From positions 1 to 30,433 of the forward strand of contig CAZZBK010000070.1 of NCBI GenBank assembly GCA_964652155.1: a stretch of 30,433 nucleotides of DNA, written 5' to 3'. Position numbers and translations under genes: made by a program. The notes beneath the pieces are model-generated. The model was given only the letters and a program-made list of their open reading frames with translations. It had not been told where the DNA came from and made no database searches. Below, piece by piece: positions 22,455 through 30,433 of the stretch. The stretch comes from CAZZBK01 sp964652155. Its GTDB lineage: Bacteria > Planctomycetota > Planctomycetia > Pirellulales > PNKZ01. Each line of letters begins with the position of its first letter. Within the stretch, counting starts at the first letter, position 1.

Positions 22455-24521
22455 CTATTTCGTCTTGCCCAGTTGCGGCGTGGCTCGCTGAGCGCTGGGC
22501 TGCAATGAGAGCACGTAGTCGAGCGTGATGGCCACGGCCTCGTTGAAGTAAAAGTCCTTCTTGATGCCGTTGTTGAGTTCCTCGAACTTCTTTTCTTGCT
22601 CTTTTTCCGAGTTCAACTCGGCCCGCTCGGCCAAAAACTTTTGTTCATTCAAGTTGACCGCCTCGCGCTTCTTCTGTTCGTGGTAGCGCTCGATCGACTT
22701 GTAGACCTTTTTGAAGTCGGGAGAGTCTTTCTCGCGGGCCGCCGCCAACTCCGTGAGCTTGGCGATCAGTTGCGGCGAGACCATGTTTACCCGCTGAAAC
22801 GGCACTTCGTTGATGCGGTCGAACGGCAGGGCGTATTCGAGATCGCTCTCGGCCACGTCCAATTCGTTGGTCAGCGACGGCCAGCGAACGTCGGCCTGCA
22901 CGCCGCGGTTCTGCGTGCTGTCGCCGTTCGGACGGTAGAACTGCTGCATCGTGATCTTCAGCGCGCCCATCGAAGGGACATTCGGCAGGTTCGGGAACAA
23001 ATTGCGGCTCAGGTCGAGCAGGCTTTGCACCGTTCCCTTGCCGTGGGTCTGCTTGTCGCCGACGATAATGCCGCGATGGTAGTCTTGAATCGCGCCGGCA
23101 AAAATCTCGCTCGCGCTGGCGCTGAACTTGCTAATCAGCACCACGAGCGGGCCATCCCAAAGCATGCTGCGATCCATGTCGTTGTAAGCCTGCGTGCGGC
23201 CGTCTTTGTCTTTCACCTGGACAATGGGCCCTTCGGTGATGAACAAACCGGTCAGGCTAATCGCCTCGGTGAGCGAACCACCCCCGTTGCGTCGCAAGTC
23301 GAGCACCACGGCATCGACCCGCTTGGTCTTGAAATCTTCCAGCAGCTTGGCGACATCGCGGGTGGTGCTCTTGTAGTCGGGCTTGTTTTGCCGGGCCCCT
23401 TCCATGTCCATGTAAAAGCTGGGCAGGTCGATCACACCCACCCGAAAGGTCCGACCGTCGCGCAGCTGCTCGACGACCTCGCCGCGGGCTTCGCTGTCGC
23501 GGAGTTCGATCTTGGCGCGGGTAATGACGTATTCCTTGCGTTCGGTCGTGCCGGCCGGCAATGCCACGATGCGCACTTGTGTCCCCGCCTTGCCACGAAT
23601 CAGCTGCACGACATCTTGCAGCTTCATTTCTTCGGTCTCGACCAATTGCCCTTCGCCGTTGCTCACGGCGACGATCTTGTCCTTGGCCTTGAGCCGGCCA
23701 TCTTTGTCAGCCGCTCCGCCGGGAATAATCTTGTGAATGACGGTCGTGCCGTCTTCGCTCTGCAACTGCGCGCCGATGCCGTCGAGCTCGAGCCGCATCT
23801 GAATCTCGAAGTTCTCCAGCGTGCTGGGGGCCATGTACGTCGAGTGCGGATCGTAGGCCGTGGTCACGCTCGTCAGGTAATTCTCCAGCAGTTCATCGCT
23901 GCTCGTTTGGTGAATACGCTTGGCGAAGCTGTGATAGCGGCGCCGCAACTTGTTGCGGGCCTCGTCGCCGGTCAGGTTGTCGTTCGACTTCAGGGCCAGC
24001 AGGTCGAACTTGATCCGTCGCCGCCACAAATCGCGGGCCTCGGTGTCGTCCTGAGCGTACTTGGCCTTGTCCGGATCGACGACCATCGCCTCTTCGAGCG
24101 TAAAATCGTGTTGCGCGTTGAGAAACTCGTCCGCGAAGGCGACGCGCTGATCGACACGCTCGATGAACTTCTTGAAAATGTCGTAGCCCATGCTGATATC
24201 CCCCGCGCCGATCTGGGCCACCAACTCGCGCCGGCGGGCCTCGAACGTGTCGCGATCGCTCTGGTTGAAGTACAGCTTGAGCGGGTCGAGTGTCTTGAAG
24301 TACAGCGACATCGTCCGCTCGGCGATCTCGTTGTCGAGCTTGTGCCGGCTCAGGTGCTGATCCTTGATGAGCCCCATCACCATGAACGTGATCCGCTTGT
24401 CTTGCTGCGACGGTGCCTTGAGCTCGGCATGCGCCAAGAGCGGCGAACCCACGAGGCACAACGCGACGGCCAACGAACTGAGCCAATGTCGTCGTGTCGA
24501 ACGATCAAGGTGCCTATTCAT
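22455..24521 (-). CDS. prc: C-terminal (tail-specific) processing protease, Prc family
   Basis: This encodes 688 residues from ATG 24521 (AAGG 10 nt upstream); ATG 24539 would add 6 residues. A signal peptide (WLSSLAVALCLVGSPLLAHA) is followed by the Prc N-terminal helical domain with NQSDRDTFEARRREL. A PDZ domain (about 230-325, DGIGAQLQSEDGTTVIHKII) and the S41 peptidase domain come next. The catalytic Ser is in KFSASASEIFAGAIQDY (about S469) and the catalytic Lys in HGKGTVQSLLDL (about K495). A DUF3340-type helical C-terminus, rich in Lys and Glu, completes it. The length matches E. coli Prc (682). In Proteobacteria Prc trims lipoproteins and peptidoglycan hydrolases in the periplasm. The gene runs 145 bp downstream of the CbiX-type gene but is functionally unrelated to it. 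Confidence 0.93.
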   Translation of the reverse strand: MNRHLDRSTRRHWLSSLAVALCLVGSPLLAHAELKAPSQQDKRITFMVMGLIKDQHLSRHKLDNEIAERTMSLYFKTLDPLKLYFNQSDRDTFEARRRELVAQIGAGDISMGYDIFKKFIERVDQRVAFADEFLNAQHDFTLEEAMVVDPDKAKYAQDDTEARDLWRRRIKFDLLALKSNDNLTGDEARNKLRRRYHSFAKRIHQTSSDELLENYLTSVTTAYDPHSTYMAPSTLENFEIQMRLELDGIGAQLQSEDGTTVIHKIIPGGAADKDGRLKAKDKIVAVSNGEGQLVETEEMKLQDVVQLIRGKAGTQVRIVALPAGTTERKEYVITRAKIELRDSEARGEVVEQLRDGRTFRVGVIDLPSFYMDMEGARQNKPDYKSTTRDVAKLLEDFKTKRVDAVVLDLRRNGGGSLTEAISLTGLFITEGPIVQVKDKDGRTQAYNDMDRSMLWDGPLVVLISKFSASASEIFAGAIQDYHRGIIVGDKQTHGKGTVQSLLDLSRNLFPNLPNVPSMGALKITMQQFYRPNGDSTQNRGVQADVRWPSLTNELDVAESDLEYALPFDRINEVPFQRVNMVSPQLIAKLTELAAAREKDSPDFKKVYKSIERYHEQKKREAVNLNEQKFLAERAELNSEKEQEKKFEELNNGIKKDFYFNEAVAITLDYVLSLQPSAQRATPQLGKTK

Positions 24522-24666
24522 CAGCGCAGGGCCTTTCATCTCGCGGTCGTTAAAGTTCGCCTAAGTGGCAAACCTTCCATTGCTTATACCGAATGCTATA
24601 CGTTCACCACGGGCCCTGCAAGATCAGCCGCAAATCGCGTCGCGGTCGGCACTTCGGGCCGACGCA

Positions 24667-25425
24667 TCAGCTCGTCATCGCGCGCACCACGCGCTGCAGA
24701 TAGGCCTGCAACTCGCCACCGCCACCGAGGTGCTCTGCCAGCACCCACGTTTTGGCTGGGTAGCGAGCCCGATACAGCTCGAACGCCGCGCGGATCTGTT
24801 CGAGCACCTCGCCCGTAAAGAGCACATGCGGTTGCACGACAATCTGCTGCGTGTCGGCTTGGGCAGCCTCGTCGAGCGCCGCGCTGAGCGTGGGCTCGGC
24901 GATCGCCACGAAACCACAGATACCGTGGCGGCAGGCCGATTGCGATCGCCGCAGTTCGGCAAAACGGCGGAACTCGGCTTGGGCCGTCGGACGGCTATTG
25001 CCCCGCGCGATGAGCACCAACGTGGACTCTTGGGGCACGATGCGCCCCATGCACGCCGCGTCATAGCGTTGTCGAGACCATTCGAGGACCTCCGGCGCGC
25101 AGTCGATCGTCCCGGCCAACTGGACCGTGACCCACGGGAATCGCCGCCGAAACTCGTCGACCGCCGCGGGGATGTCTCGCTCGGCGTGTCCGGCGGCGAA
25201 AAGCAGCAAGGGGACCACGGCGATCTGCGCCGCGCCCCGTTCGACAAGCCGTTGCAGGCCCTTGTCGATCGAGGGTTCCAATAGCTCGATAAAGGCCGCT
25301 TCGACGGGTGTCGAGAGGCTCTCGGCCAGGTCGTCGACCGCGCGGCGATACTCGGCAGCGCCCCGCTCGTTTCGCGTGCCGTGGCCGACGATCAGCACGC
25401 CCGGGCTGGGCTTGGCGGCGTTCAT
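24667..25425 (-). CDS. CbiX-type sirohydrochlorin chelatase
   Basis: This encodes 252 residues from ATG 25425, with GAGGAAG about 11 nt upstream. The frame stays open far upstream only because it is antisense to the regulator gene. The N-terminal half has the metal/tetrapyrrole His motif VLIVGHGTRNERGAAE and VVPLLLFAAGHAERDIP with a second His. The C-terminal half repeats the fold (VLIARGNSRPTAQAEFRRFA; VQPHVLFTGEVLEQIRAAFE), as in two-domain CbiX proteins. The family inserts cobalt (or iron or nickel) into sirohydrochlorin, for cobalamin or siroheme synthesis. No other cobalamin or siroheme genes are adjacent. The metal used cannot be told from sequence alone. Confidence 0.88.
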   Translation of the reverse strand: MNAAKPSPGVLIVGHGTRNERGAAEYRRAVDDLAESLSTPVEAAFIELLEPSIDKGLQRLVERGAAQIAVVPLLLFAAGHAERDIPAAVDEFRRRFPWVTVQLAGTIDCAPEVLEWSRQRYDAACMGRIVPQESTLVLIARGNSRPTAQAEFRRFAELRRSQSACRHGICGFVAIAEPTLSAALDEAAQADTQQIVVQPHVLFTGEVLEQIRAAFELYRARYPAKTWVLAEHLGGGGELQAYLQRVVRAMTS

Positions 25426-25527
25426 GGACTTGTCAACTTCCTCTTCGAGTGACTCTCGCTCGGCGACCGGACTACCAATATAATGCCAGTTCGCGGTCGC
25501 ACGACACCCTGATGCCTGCTGTTCTCT

Positions 25528-27372
25528 GTGCCTATCTATCTGCATATTATCGACGGTCCTCATGCCGGGGCAAAATACCGGCTCGACGAACAATTCGAGT
25601 ATCGCCTTGGCCGGGGCGAGGAATGCTCGATCCGCCTGGAAGACCCGCTCTGCTCGCGCGTCCACGCCCGGCTCGCGTTTCGCAACGGCCATTGGCAGAT
25701 CGTCGACAACCACAGCCGCAACGGTCTGCTGGTCAACGGCCAGAAAACCGAGGACGCAACGCTCGACAGCTCGCACACGTTCAAAATTGGCGGCTCGGCA
25801 ATGGTGTTGCGCGACGAAGCCGATGCGAAGCCGAACACGGGCGCCACGTCGATCGACATCACGCAGTCGATCGTCAAGAGCCTGCGCATCAGCGATCACC
25901 GCACCGACACCATTCCACGCGACCCGGCGACCGCCATCCTGGAGTCGACCAAGCTCGAGTACTTGAAGCAGTTGAGCTTCCAGTTGCTCGCCTGCCGCGA
26001 GCCCAACGAGGTCATTCGCTCCGCGCTCGAAACGCTCCGCAGCCGCACCGGCTCGACCGTCGTCGGGTTTCTGTACCTGGGCGAGAACCGGCACCTTGAG
26101 CCTCGCATCGTCCTCCCGGAAACGACTCGCAAGCCGATCGCGCTCAACGATGCGCTCACGCGCCTGGTGTGCGAGGAGCAACGAGCCATTTGGGTCAGCA
26201 ATTCTCCGGAAGGGCGCTCGAAGGTGGATCTGTCGATCCGCATTGCCGACGCAATCTGTGTCCCGCTGGTAAGCGACGAGACCGTGCTGGGGGCGATCCA
26301 TCTGTATCTCGACACGGGCCAGTATCAGTCCTGGCACTATGACTTTGCCGTTGAAGTGGCGCAGATGACGGCGATCGCCTACGCGCGGTCGGGTGAAAAT
26401 CACGTCGTCGCGCACGAGTTTCAACGGCTCAAGGACACCTCGCCCGGCTACGAGGCCCTGGTGGGCGAATGCCCCGCCATGCATGTCCTGCGCGAGAAAA
26501 TTCAGCGCGTGGCACAGACCAACAACGTCGTGCTCGTGCGGGGCGAAAGCGGCACCGGCAAGGAACTGATCGCCCGGGCAATTCATGCCCGCTCGCTGCG
26601 ACACAAACGGCCCATGCTCACGGTCAACTGCGCCGCCATCCCCGACGACCTCATGGAGAGCCAGCTCTTCGGACACAAGGCCGGCGCCTTCACCGGGGCC
26701 GACCGCGACCAGGTCGGCCTGTTCCAGCAAGCCGACATGGGCACGCTGTTCCTGGACGAGATCGGCGAACTCTCGCTGGCCGGACAGTCGAAATTGCTGC
26801 GGATCCTCGATGGGCAGCCGTTTCTGCCGCTGGGCGCCGCGCAGCAGGTTCATGTCGACGTGCGGGTCATCGCCGCCACGAATCGCGACCTGGTGGGCTA
26901 TGTGCGCGAGAAAAAATTTCGGTCCGACCTGTACTATCGGCTCGCCGTGTACGAGTTGGTCAGCCCGCCGCTGCGCGACCGCGACGGCGACCTCGATCGG
27001 CTGATCGATTACTTTCTCGACCATTTCACGCGGCAGCATAGCCGCCCCCTGCTGAAACTCTCTCCGACGGCGCGACAAAAACTCCGCGACTATTCCTGGC
27101 CCGGAAATGTTCGCCAACTGCGCAACGTGATCGACAGCGCGGTGGTGCTGGCCGCGGGCGACGTGATCGAACCACGCGACTTGGGACTGCACGAGACCGT
27201 TGAGCAAGGAGAACTCGACACGCTCCGCATCGACCACTGGGAGCGACGCCTGATGGTCGAGGCGCTCAAGCGGACCGGCGACAACATCCCCGAGGCCGCC
27301 AAACTGCTCGGCATCGGTCGAGCCACGCTGTATCGCAAGCTCGAAGAGTACGGCCTGAAAAAAGGCTCCTGA
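25528..27372 (+). CDS. FHA-GAF-sigma-54 activator with Fis-type DNA-binding domain
   Basis: This encodes 614 residues from GTG 25528; the frame is closed upstream at 25510 and the Shine-Dalgarno is poor. Domain order is: FHA (about 1-95, YRLGRGEECSIRL ... SRVHARLAF ... VDNHSRNGLLVNG, phosphothreonine-binding residues present); GAF (about 140-285); AAA+ sigma-54 interaction domain (about 305-540) with Walker A GESGTGKE (near 339-346), the sigma-54 contact loop GAFTGA (386-391) and Walker B TLFLDEIGEL; and a Fis-type helix-turn-helix (AAKLLGIGRATLYRKLEEYG). It activates sigma-54 promoters, with input probably from Ser/Thr-kinase signalling through FHA. It is divergent from the chelatase gene across 102 bp. 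Its targets are not evident in the window. Confidence 0.95.
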   Translation: MPIYLHIIDGPHAGAKYRLDEQFEYRLGRGEECSIRLEDPLCSRVHARLAFRNGHWQIVDNHSRNGLLVNGQKTEDATLDSSHTFKIGGSAMVLRDEADAKPNTGATSIDITQSIVKSLRISDHRTDTIPRDPATAILESTKLEYLKQLSFQLLACREPNEVIRSALETLRSRTGSTVVGFLYLGENRHLEPRIVLPETTRKPIALNDALTRLVCEEQRAIWVSNSPEGRSKVDLSIRIADAICVPLVSDETVLGAIHLYLDTGQYQSWHYDFAVEVAQMTAIAYARSGENHVVAHEFQRLKDTSPGYEALVGECPAMHVLREKIQRVAQTNNVVLVRGESGTGKELIARAIHARSLRHKRPMLTVNCAAIPDDLMESQLFGHKAGAFTGADRDQVGLFQQADMGTLFLDEIGELSLAGQSKLLRILDGQPFLPLGAAQQVHVDVRVIAATNRDLVGYVREKKFRSDLYYRLAVYELVSPPLRDRDGDLDRLIDYFLDHFTRQHSRPLLKLSPTARQKLRDYSWPGNVRQLRNVIDSAVVLAAGDVIEPRDLGLHETVEQGELDTLRIDHWERRLMVEALKRTGDNIPEAAKLLGIGRATLYRKLEEYGLKKGS

Positions 27373-27386
27373 CGCCCCTCAGGCCC

Positions 27387-28535
27387 TTACGCGCGCTCGT
27401 AACCGTGCCGCTCGATAAAGTTTCGCCAGCGCGACGCGACCCGCTTACGCACTTCCTCGGGCAACTCGAAGCGATTGGTTTGATAGTTGACGTGCGCCGC
27501 CTGATAGCGCTCGATCTCGCTTCGCACGTCGGCGAAGCCCTCCAGGCCAATCTCGTCGTACACCCGGCGGATTTGTTCGACCGGATCGCGCACCAGGTCT
27601 TCGTAACGCACTTCCGAAAAATTGCCCGGCGGTATCAACGACTGCTCGCGGTCGAAGGCGTCGTACATCTCGAAGAACGTGTCGAGCACATGATCTTCCA
27701 GGCCATCGAATGTCGGCGTCTGCATGCCGTACTGCTCGTAGAGCCGTTTCCACAAATGCACGGTCGATGAAAAGACCGCGTAAGGGTCGCGGACAATGTG
27801 GACAAATTTCGCGTTGGGGAACATCGCCAGCAGCGTTTTAATACGCCCGGTGTGCGTGGGAGATTTTAACACCAACGGCCGCGGATCGAGCGCCGTCACC
27901 GCTTGCAAAAACCAGCGAAATTGACGCTGCCAGCGCTCGACCTCGACCGCCGGCAAGCCTTCGAGCGTCAAATAATCGGCAAATCGTGGCGGCTGATTCG
28001 GAAACGCAATCTGCCAATAAGGAGACGGCATGCCCATGTTGCAAAACGCGAACTCTTCTTCTTGCGGTCGATCCCAGCCGGTTTCCATGTTGTCCATCGG
28101 CCGCTTTTCCGGGAGCAGAAAGCCGAGAAACTTATAGGCGAATGGCCAGGAAACCAAAAAATGATTCGGCGCCATGCAGGCGTACGTCGTCGGGTATCCG
28201 AACCGCTTGTCGAGCACCATCAGCTCGTGGAGCAACGTGGTGCCGCTGCGCCAGTGACCGAGAATAAAGATGGGCGGCTCTTGGATCGCCGTGTGCTTGA
28301 TGCGCCGCCCGTAGATCAGATTCGACGCCAGCGTGGCCACCGAGTTGGCGACGCCCCAAAAGGCCACACCCAGCACGCGATGGAGTTGCCGCAGTTGGAT
28401 CGCCCCGCGGTGCCAAGCCAGCACACGCAACCAACCGCATAGCGTGATGCCATTCCAGACCATCGGGTGCAGGTTGCGACGAGCAAAACTCGAAGCTTGC
28501 TTCGATCGCGATGTGTCAGTGGACGCAACAGCCAT
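27387..28535 (-). CDS. Sulfotransferase family protein
   Basis: This encodes 382 residues from ATG 28535; a TTG at 28556 would add 7. A basic N-terminus and hydrophobic segment (VLGVAFWGVANSVATLASNLI, about 54-74) suggest membrane association. The PAPS-binding loop is PIFILGHWRSGTTLLHEL (about 88-105). The 3'-phosphate motif is KFVHIVRDPYAVFSSTVHLW, and YEDLVRDP follows. It is of the broad Sulfotransfer_3 type found in many planctomycetes; the acceptor (lipid, glycan or protein) is unknown. It is convergent with the sigma-54 activator: the two stops are 14 bp apart. Copy B of the dispersed repeat forms its immediate leader, and the ATG lies inside the repeat's conserved CTCTCATG. Confidence 0.88.
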   Translation of the reverse strand: MAVASTDTSRSKQASSFARRNLHPMVWNGITLCGWLRVLAWHRGAIQLRQLHRVLGVAFWGVANSVATLASNLIYGRRIKHTAIQEPPIFILGHWRSGTTLLHELMVLDKRFGYPTTYACMAPNHFLVSWPFAYKFLGFLLPEKRPMDNMETGWDRPQEEEFAFCNMGMPSPYWQIAFPNQPPRFADYLTLEGLPAVEVERWQRQFRWFLQAVTALDPRPLVLKSPTHTGRIKTLLAMFPNAKFVHIVRDPYAVFSSTVHLWKRLYEQYGMQTPTFDGLEDHVLDTFFEMYDAFDREQSLIPPGNFSEVRYEDLVRDPVEQIRRVYDEIGLEGFADVRSEIERYQAAHVNYQTNRFELPEEVRKRVASRWRNFIERHGYERA

Positions 28536-28670
28536 GAGAGCGTTCAAGCCAGCCAATGTGATTTATTGATCCTCAGATAATAAACTTACCAGGCCGAGCC
28601 ACGCGAGGCCGGTATTTACGGACTCCCGCTGGTCGTCCTGTTAACTTAATTACCTGCACCTCAATAGCCC
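28533..28670 (-). repeat. Dispersed repeat, copy B (leader of sulfotransferase gene)
   Basis: On the minus strand, 28670-28564 matches copy A (2357-2461), and TTGAACGCTCTCATG (28547-28533) matches its distal block. A reading frame ends exactly within it: VIKLTGRPAGVRKYRPRVAR followed by PGKFII and TGA. It can be extended upstream to 28809 as a 78-residue frame. Substitutions between copies fall at all codon positions, so protein-level selection is not obvious. Both copies point towards the gene they precede. The remaining 28671-28887 contains nothing else recognised. Confidence 0.8.
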
Positions 28671-28887
28671 AACTTGCGACAATCGAATCACCCGAATGCC
28701 CGGCTCTGCGCATCACGGTCAGAGTCATCCCCAGACAGGACCGTGGGGTATGGTAACTCGTCAGGTGCCCTATCGACAAGCGACAATTTCGATCGCCTGC
28801 GGGTGGCAAGCCTGGAGCCGTGTGGGCGATAGCGTTGTGGATGGCTGGCGTTGAAATGTCGGCGCGCTGGCGAGGCGCGATCCGCGT

Positions 28888-30318
28888 TCAGGGGCGGACT
28901 TGTTGAACAAGTTTTGTGACCGTGGTGGAAATGCGCACTTCGATGTCGCCGCTCCAGCGGAGCGCGGGCCGACCATACTCGAACAGATTCGAGCCCCCCT
29001 CGTAGCCCCCTTCGTCCCAGACCCGACGTGAGGGGATATACGCTAGCATGTCGTCGCTGTAGCCCAGCACCCAGGTCCCCGCGCCAAACTCGCGCTTAAA
29101 TCGCAACGCATAATCGACGACCGTCTCGGCCCCCATGCCGATCATCAGCACCTGGTCACCGATGCGCCAAGCATGCAGTGGGTAGGGGTAGCCCGTCGGA
29201 AAGGTTTCCCCCGCGTCAAGCTTTTGCAGCATGCGCGTGGCCCAACGCGCACGGATGCTCGTGGCGTCTTTCAGAATGACGTGCAGTTCCTCGCGCGTGA
29301 CCACCTTCAAGTACGGCAACTCGATCAACTCGAACGCTGTTCGCAACTCGCCCGTCACATTCTGCAACGGTTGCCGCAGCGCCTCCTCCACCCCCACCGC
29401 CAATTCATGCCCGTACTTCTCGCACAGTTCGACCGTACGACGCGGCAACGGGTTCTGGTCTCCGCCGCAGGTGTTCACAAACAGGGCGGTCGCTCCGGGA
29501 TGGGCCGCCTCGAGCTCGAGCTGCGCAAAGCCCGGGTAGTCGCCACACCACTTGGTAAAGCTGAGCGTCGTGGGGTGACAGGCGTAACCGAACAAGATCG
29601 CGTCCAGCTTGCCGTCGGGCCGCGTCACGCTGAGCACCGGCACACGGTGATCGACGGGACCCACGAGCGGCGTCCCCGCGGCGAGCAATCGCGGGATGTC
29701 GGCCTCTTTGTTGTTGCGACGGTTCACCGCGAACGTTGCCCGGCCGTTGCCCTGTTGCAACTTGGCCGGCGCGAGCCGCTCGAGTGCCTCGCCGATCATG
29801 GTGACCGTTTTGCCGATCATCGCGTGCGTGTACTCGTCGACCAGCTTCACCTGCTCAGCCTCGATCGGGTAGTAATCGACCAGGTCGTCCCCCAATCGCG
29901 GCCCGCAATGGTTGTGCGAAAAGGTGAGCATCACTTGCGCGCGGTCGAGTCCGAACCGTTGCTTGAGCTGCGCAAAGACCGGATCGCTGAACACCTTGGG
30001 GATGCCCTGGAAATCGCTGGTCACAAGCACCACGCGCCGGCCGGTTTGATCTTCGAGCGCGAGCGCTTTCATCCACAGGTCGTGCAGTTTGCCGTCGGGT
30101 GCGCGTTTCGATCCGTAGCCCGCCAGCCACACCGGCTTGTCGGGTGTGATGACCGTCTTGGCCACGCCCGCCTTCCAGCCGAACTCCTGCGCCGCAAGCG
30201 TCGGCAGGCCCGTGAGTGCGAATACTGCGATGAGCGCGAGCGTGAAACGTCCCCGTGTGACGCATTCTCGACTGAGCGAGCAAATCGAACGGCGAACAAT
30301 GAATCCGGCTGCCATCAT
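28888..30318 (-). CDS. Neutral/alkaline non-lysosomal ceramidase-family protein
   Basis: This encodes 476 residues from ATG 30318, with a second ATG at 30315. A long basic N-terminus leads into a signal peptide (LALIAVFALTGLPTLAAQEF). The catalytic domain starts FGWKAGVAKTVITPD and has the family motifs: TFSHNHCGPRLGDD (metal-binding His pair), GYACHPTTLSFTKWCGDYPG, and NTCGGDQNPLPRR (oxyanion/active-site region). It lacks the C-terminal Ig-like domain of true neutral ceramidases, which are about 650 residues or longer. Planctomycete genomes carry many such short members with unproven substrates. It is probably periplasmic and hydrolyses an amide or ester of a lipid or sugar. About 115 bp up to the window end hold no recognised feature. 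Confidence 0.87.
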   Translation of the reverse strand: MMAAGFIVRRSICSLSRECVTRGRFTLALIAVFALTGLPTLAAQEFGWKAGVAKTVITPDKPVWLAGYGSKRAPDGKLHDLWMKALALEDQTGRRVVLVTSDFQGIPKVFSDPVFAQLKQRFGLDRAQVMLTFSHNHCGPRLGDDLVDYYPIEAEQVKLVDEYTHAMIGKTVTMIGEALERLAPAKLQQGNGRATFAVNRRNNKEADIPRLLAAGTPLVGPVDHRVPVLSVTRPDGKLDAILFGYACHPTTLSFTKWCGDYPGFAQLELEAAHPGATALFVNTCGGDQNPLPRRTVELCEKYGHELAVGVEEALRQPLQNVTGELRTAFELIELPYLKVVTREELHVILKDATSIRARWATRMLQKLDAGETFPTGYPYPLHAWRIGDQVLMIGMGAETVVDYALRFKREFGAGTWVLGYSDDMLAYIPSRRVWDEGGYEGGSNLFEYGRPALRWSGDIEVRISTTVTKLVQQVRP

Positions 30319-30433
30319 CGATACGGACCCCGCGAACGAAAAAAAACAGAGCGTCGAATACCATCCTCGTAACTATAAGCCATCGAGCCTCAAGACACCA
30401 CGATCCCATTGCCGAGTCGCTGGCCCGCGCGGG

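Noticed and set aside
22596..24818. 740-residue plus-strand reading frame
   Set aside because: It is antisense to the Prc-type protease, whose domains and catalytic residues are clear. The frame has no recognisable motif and a composition typical of a shadow frame.
25426..27237. Long minus-strand reading frame extending the CbiX-type gene to 856 residues
   Set aside because: It is antisense to the well-supported FHA-GAF-sigma-54 gene. CbiX homology begins at the ATG at 25425 with its own Shine-Dalgarno. Long antisense frames are expected in GC-rich DNA.
1..30433. CRISPR array, tRNA, rRNA, prophage or complete insertion sequence
   Set aside because: No regularly spaced repeats, cloverleaf tRNA with CCA-type ends, rRNA signatures, or transposase/integrase/phage motifs were seen on either strand by eye.

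Overview
The window looks like a chromosomal segment from a member of the Planctomycetota, most likely Pirellulales-like. This is inferred from the GC-rich sequence, an ECF sigma factor followed by a YfbK-like von Willebrand A protein, TPR proteins with ExbB/ExbD, sulfotransferases, a neutral-ceramidase-family enzyme and an FHA/sigma-54 activator. No rRNA, tRNA, CRISPR array, prophage or complete insertion sequence was seen. One run of 100 N (11123-11222) interrupts the sequence.

Left part (1-6300): the 3' end of a metallo-beta-lactamase-fold gene; a cloverleaf-like palindrome; a small Tyr-rich secreted protein; an M20 peptidase/deacylase; an outer-membrane beta-barrel protein preceded by a dispersed repeat; a 33-bp perfect inverted repeat; and a translationally coupled pair on the minus strand (a terpene-cyclase-fold repeat protein followed by a DUF362 protein).

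Centre-left (6300-9300): a long leader containing a clear GEMM-I (cyclic dinucleotide) riboswitch aptamer leads into a lone Flp-type pilin with strong terminators after it. A TPR-sulfotransferase fusion gene follows.

Centre (9300-19200, minus strand): an apparent operon runs ECF sigma factor, membrane-anchored VWA protein, 1105-residue exported helical/TPR-like protein, 339-residue exported TPR protein, ExbB/TolQ-type proton channel (cut by the gap), ExbD, ExbD. A third ExbD copy lies beyond a terminator-like hairpin. The gene content suggests a proton-motive-force-driven envelope machine under dedicated sigma-factor control, with no TonB or Tol partner visible.

Right part (19400-30433): a degenerate orphan HicA-like gene; a two-gene plus-strand module of membrane proteins sharing three copies of an unrecognised domain; a Prc-type C-terminal processing protease; a CbiX-type chelatase; a divergent FHA-GAF-sigma-54 activator; a second sulfotransferase preceded by the second copy of the dispersed repeat; and a neutral-ceramidase-like enzyme.

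The best candidates for something new are the riboswitch-controlled orphan pilin, the sigma/VWA/TPR/Exb operon, the repeated-domain membrane pair, and the repeat found in the same orientation upstream of two unrelated genes.
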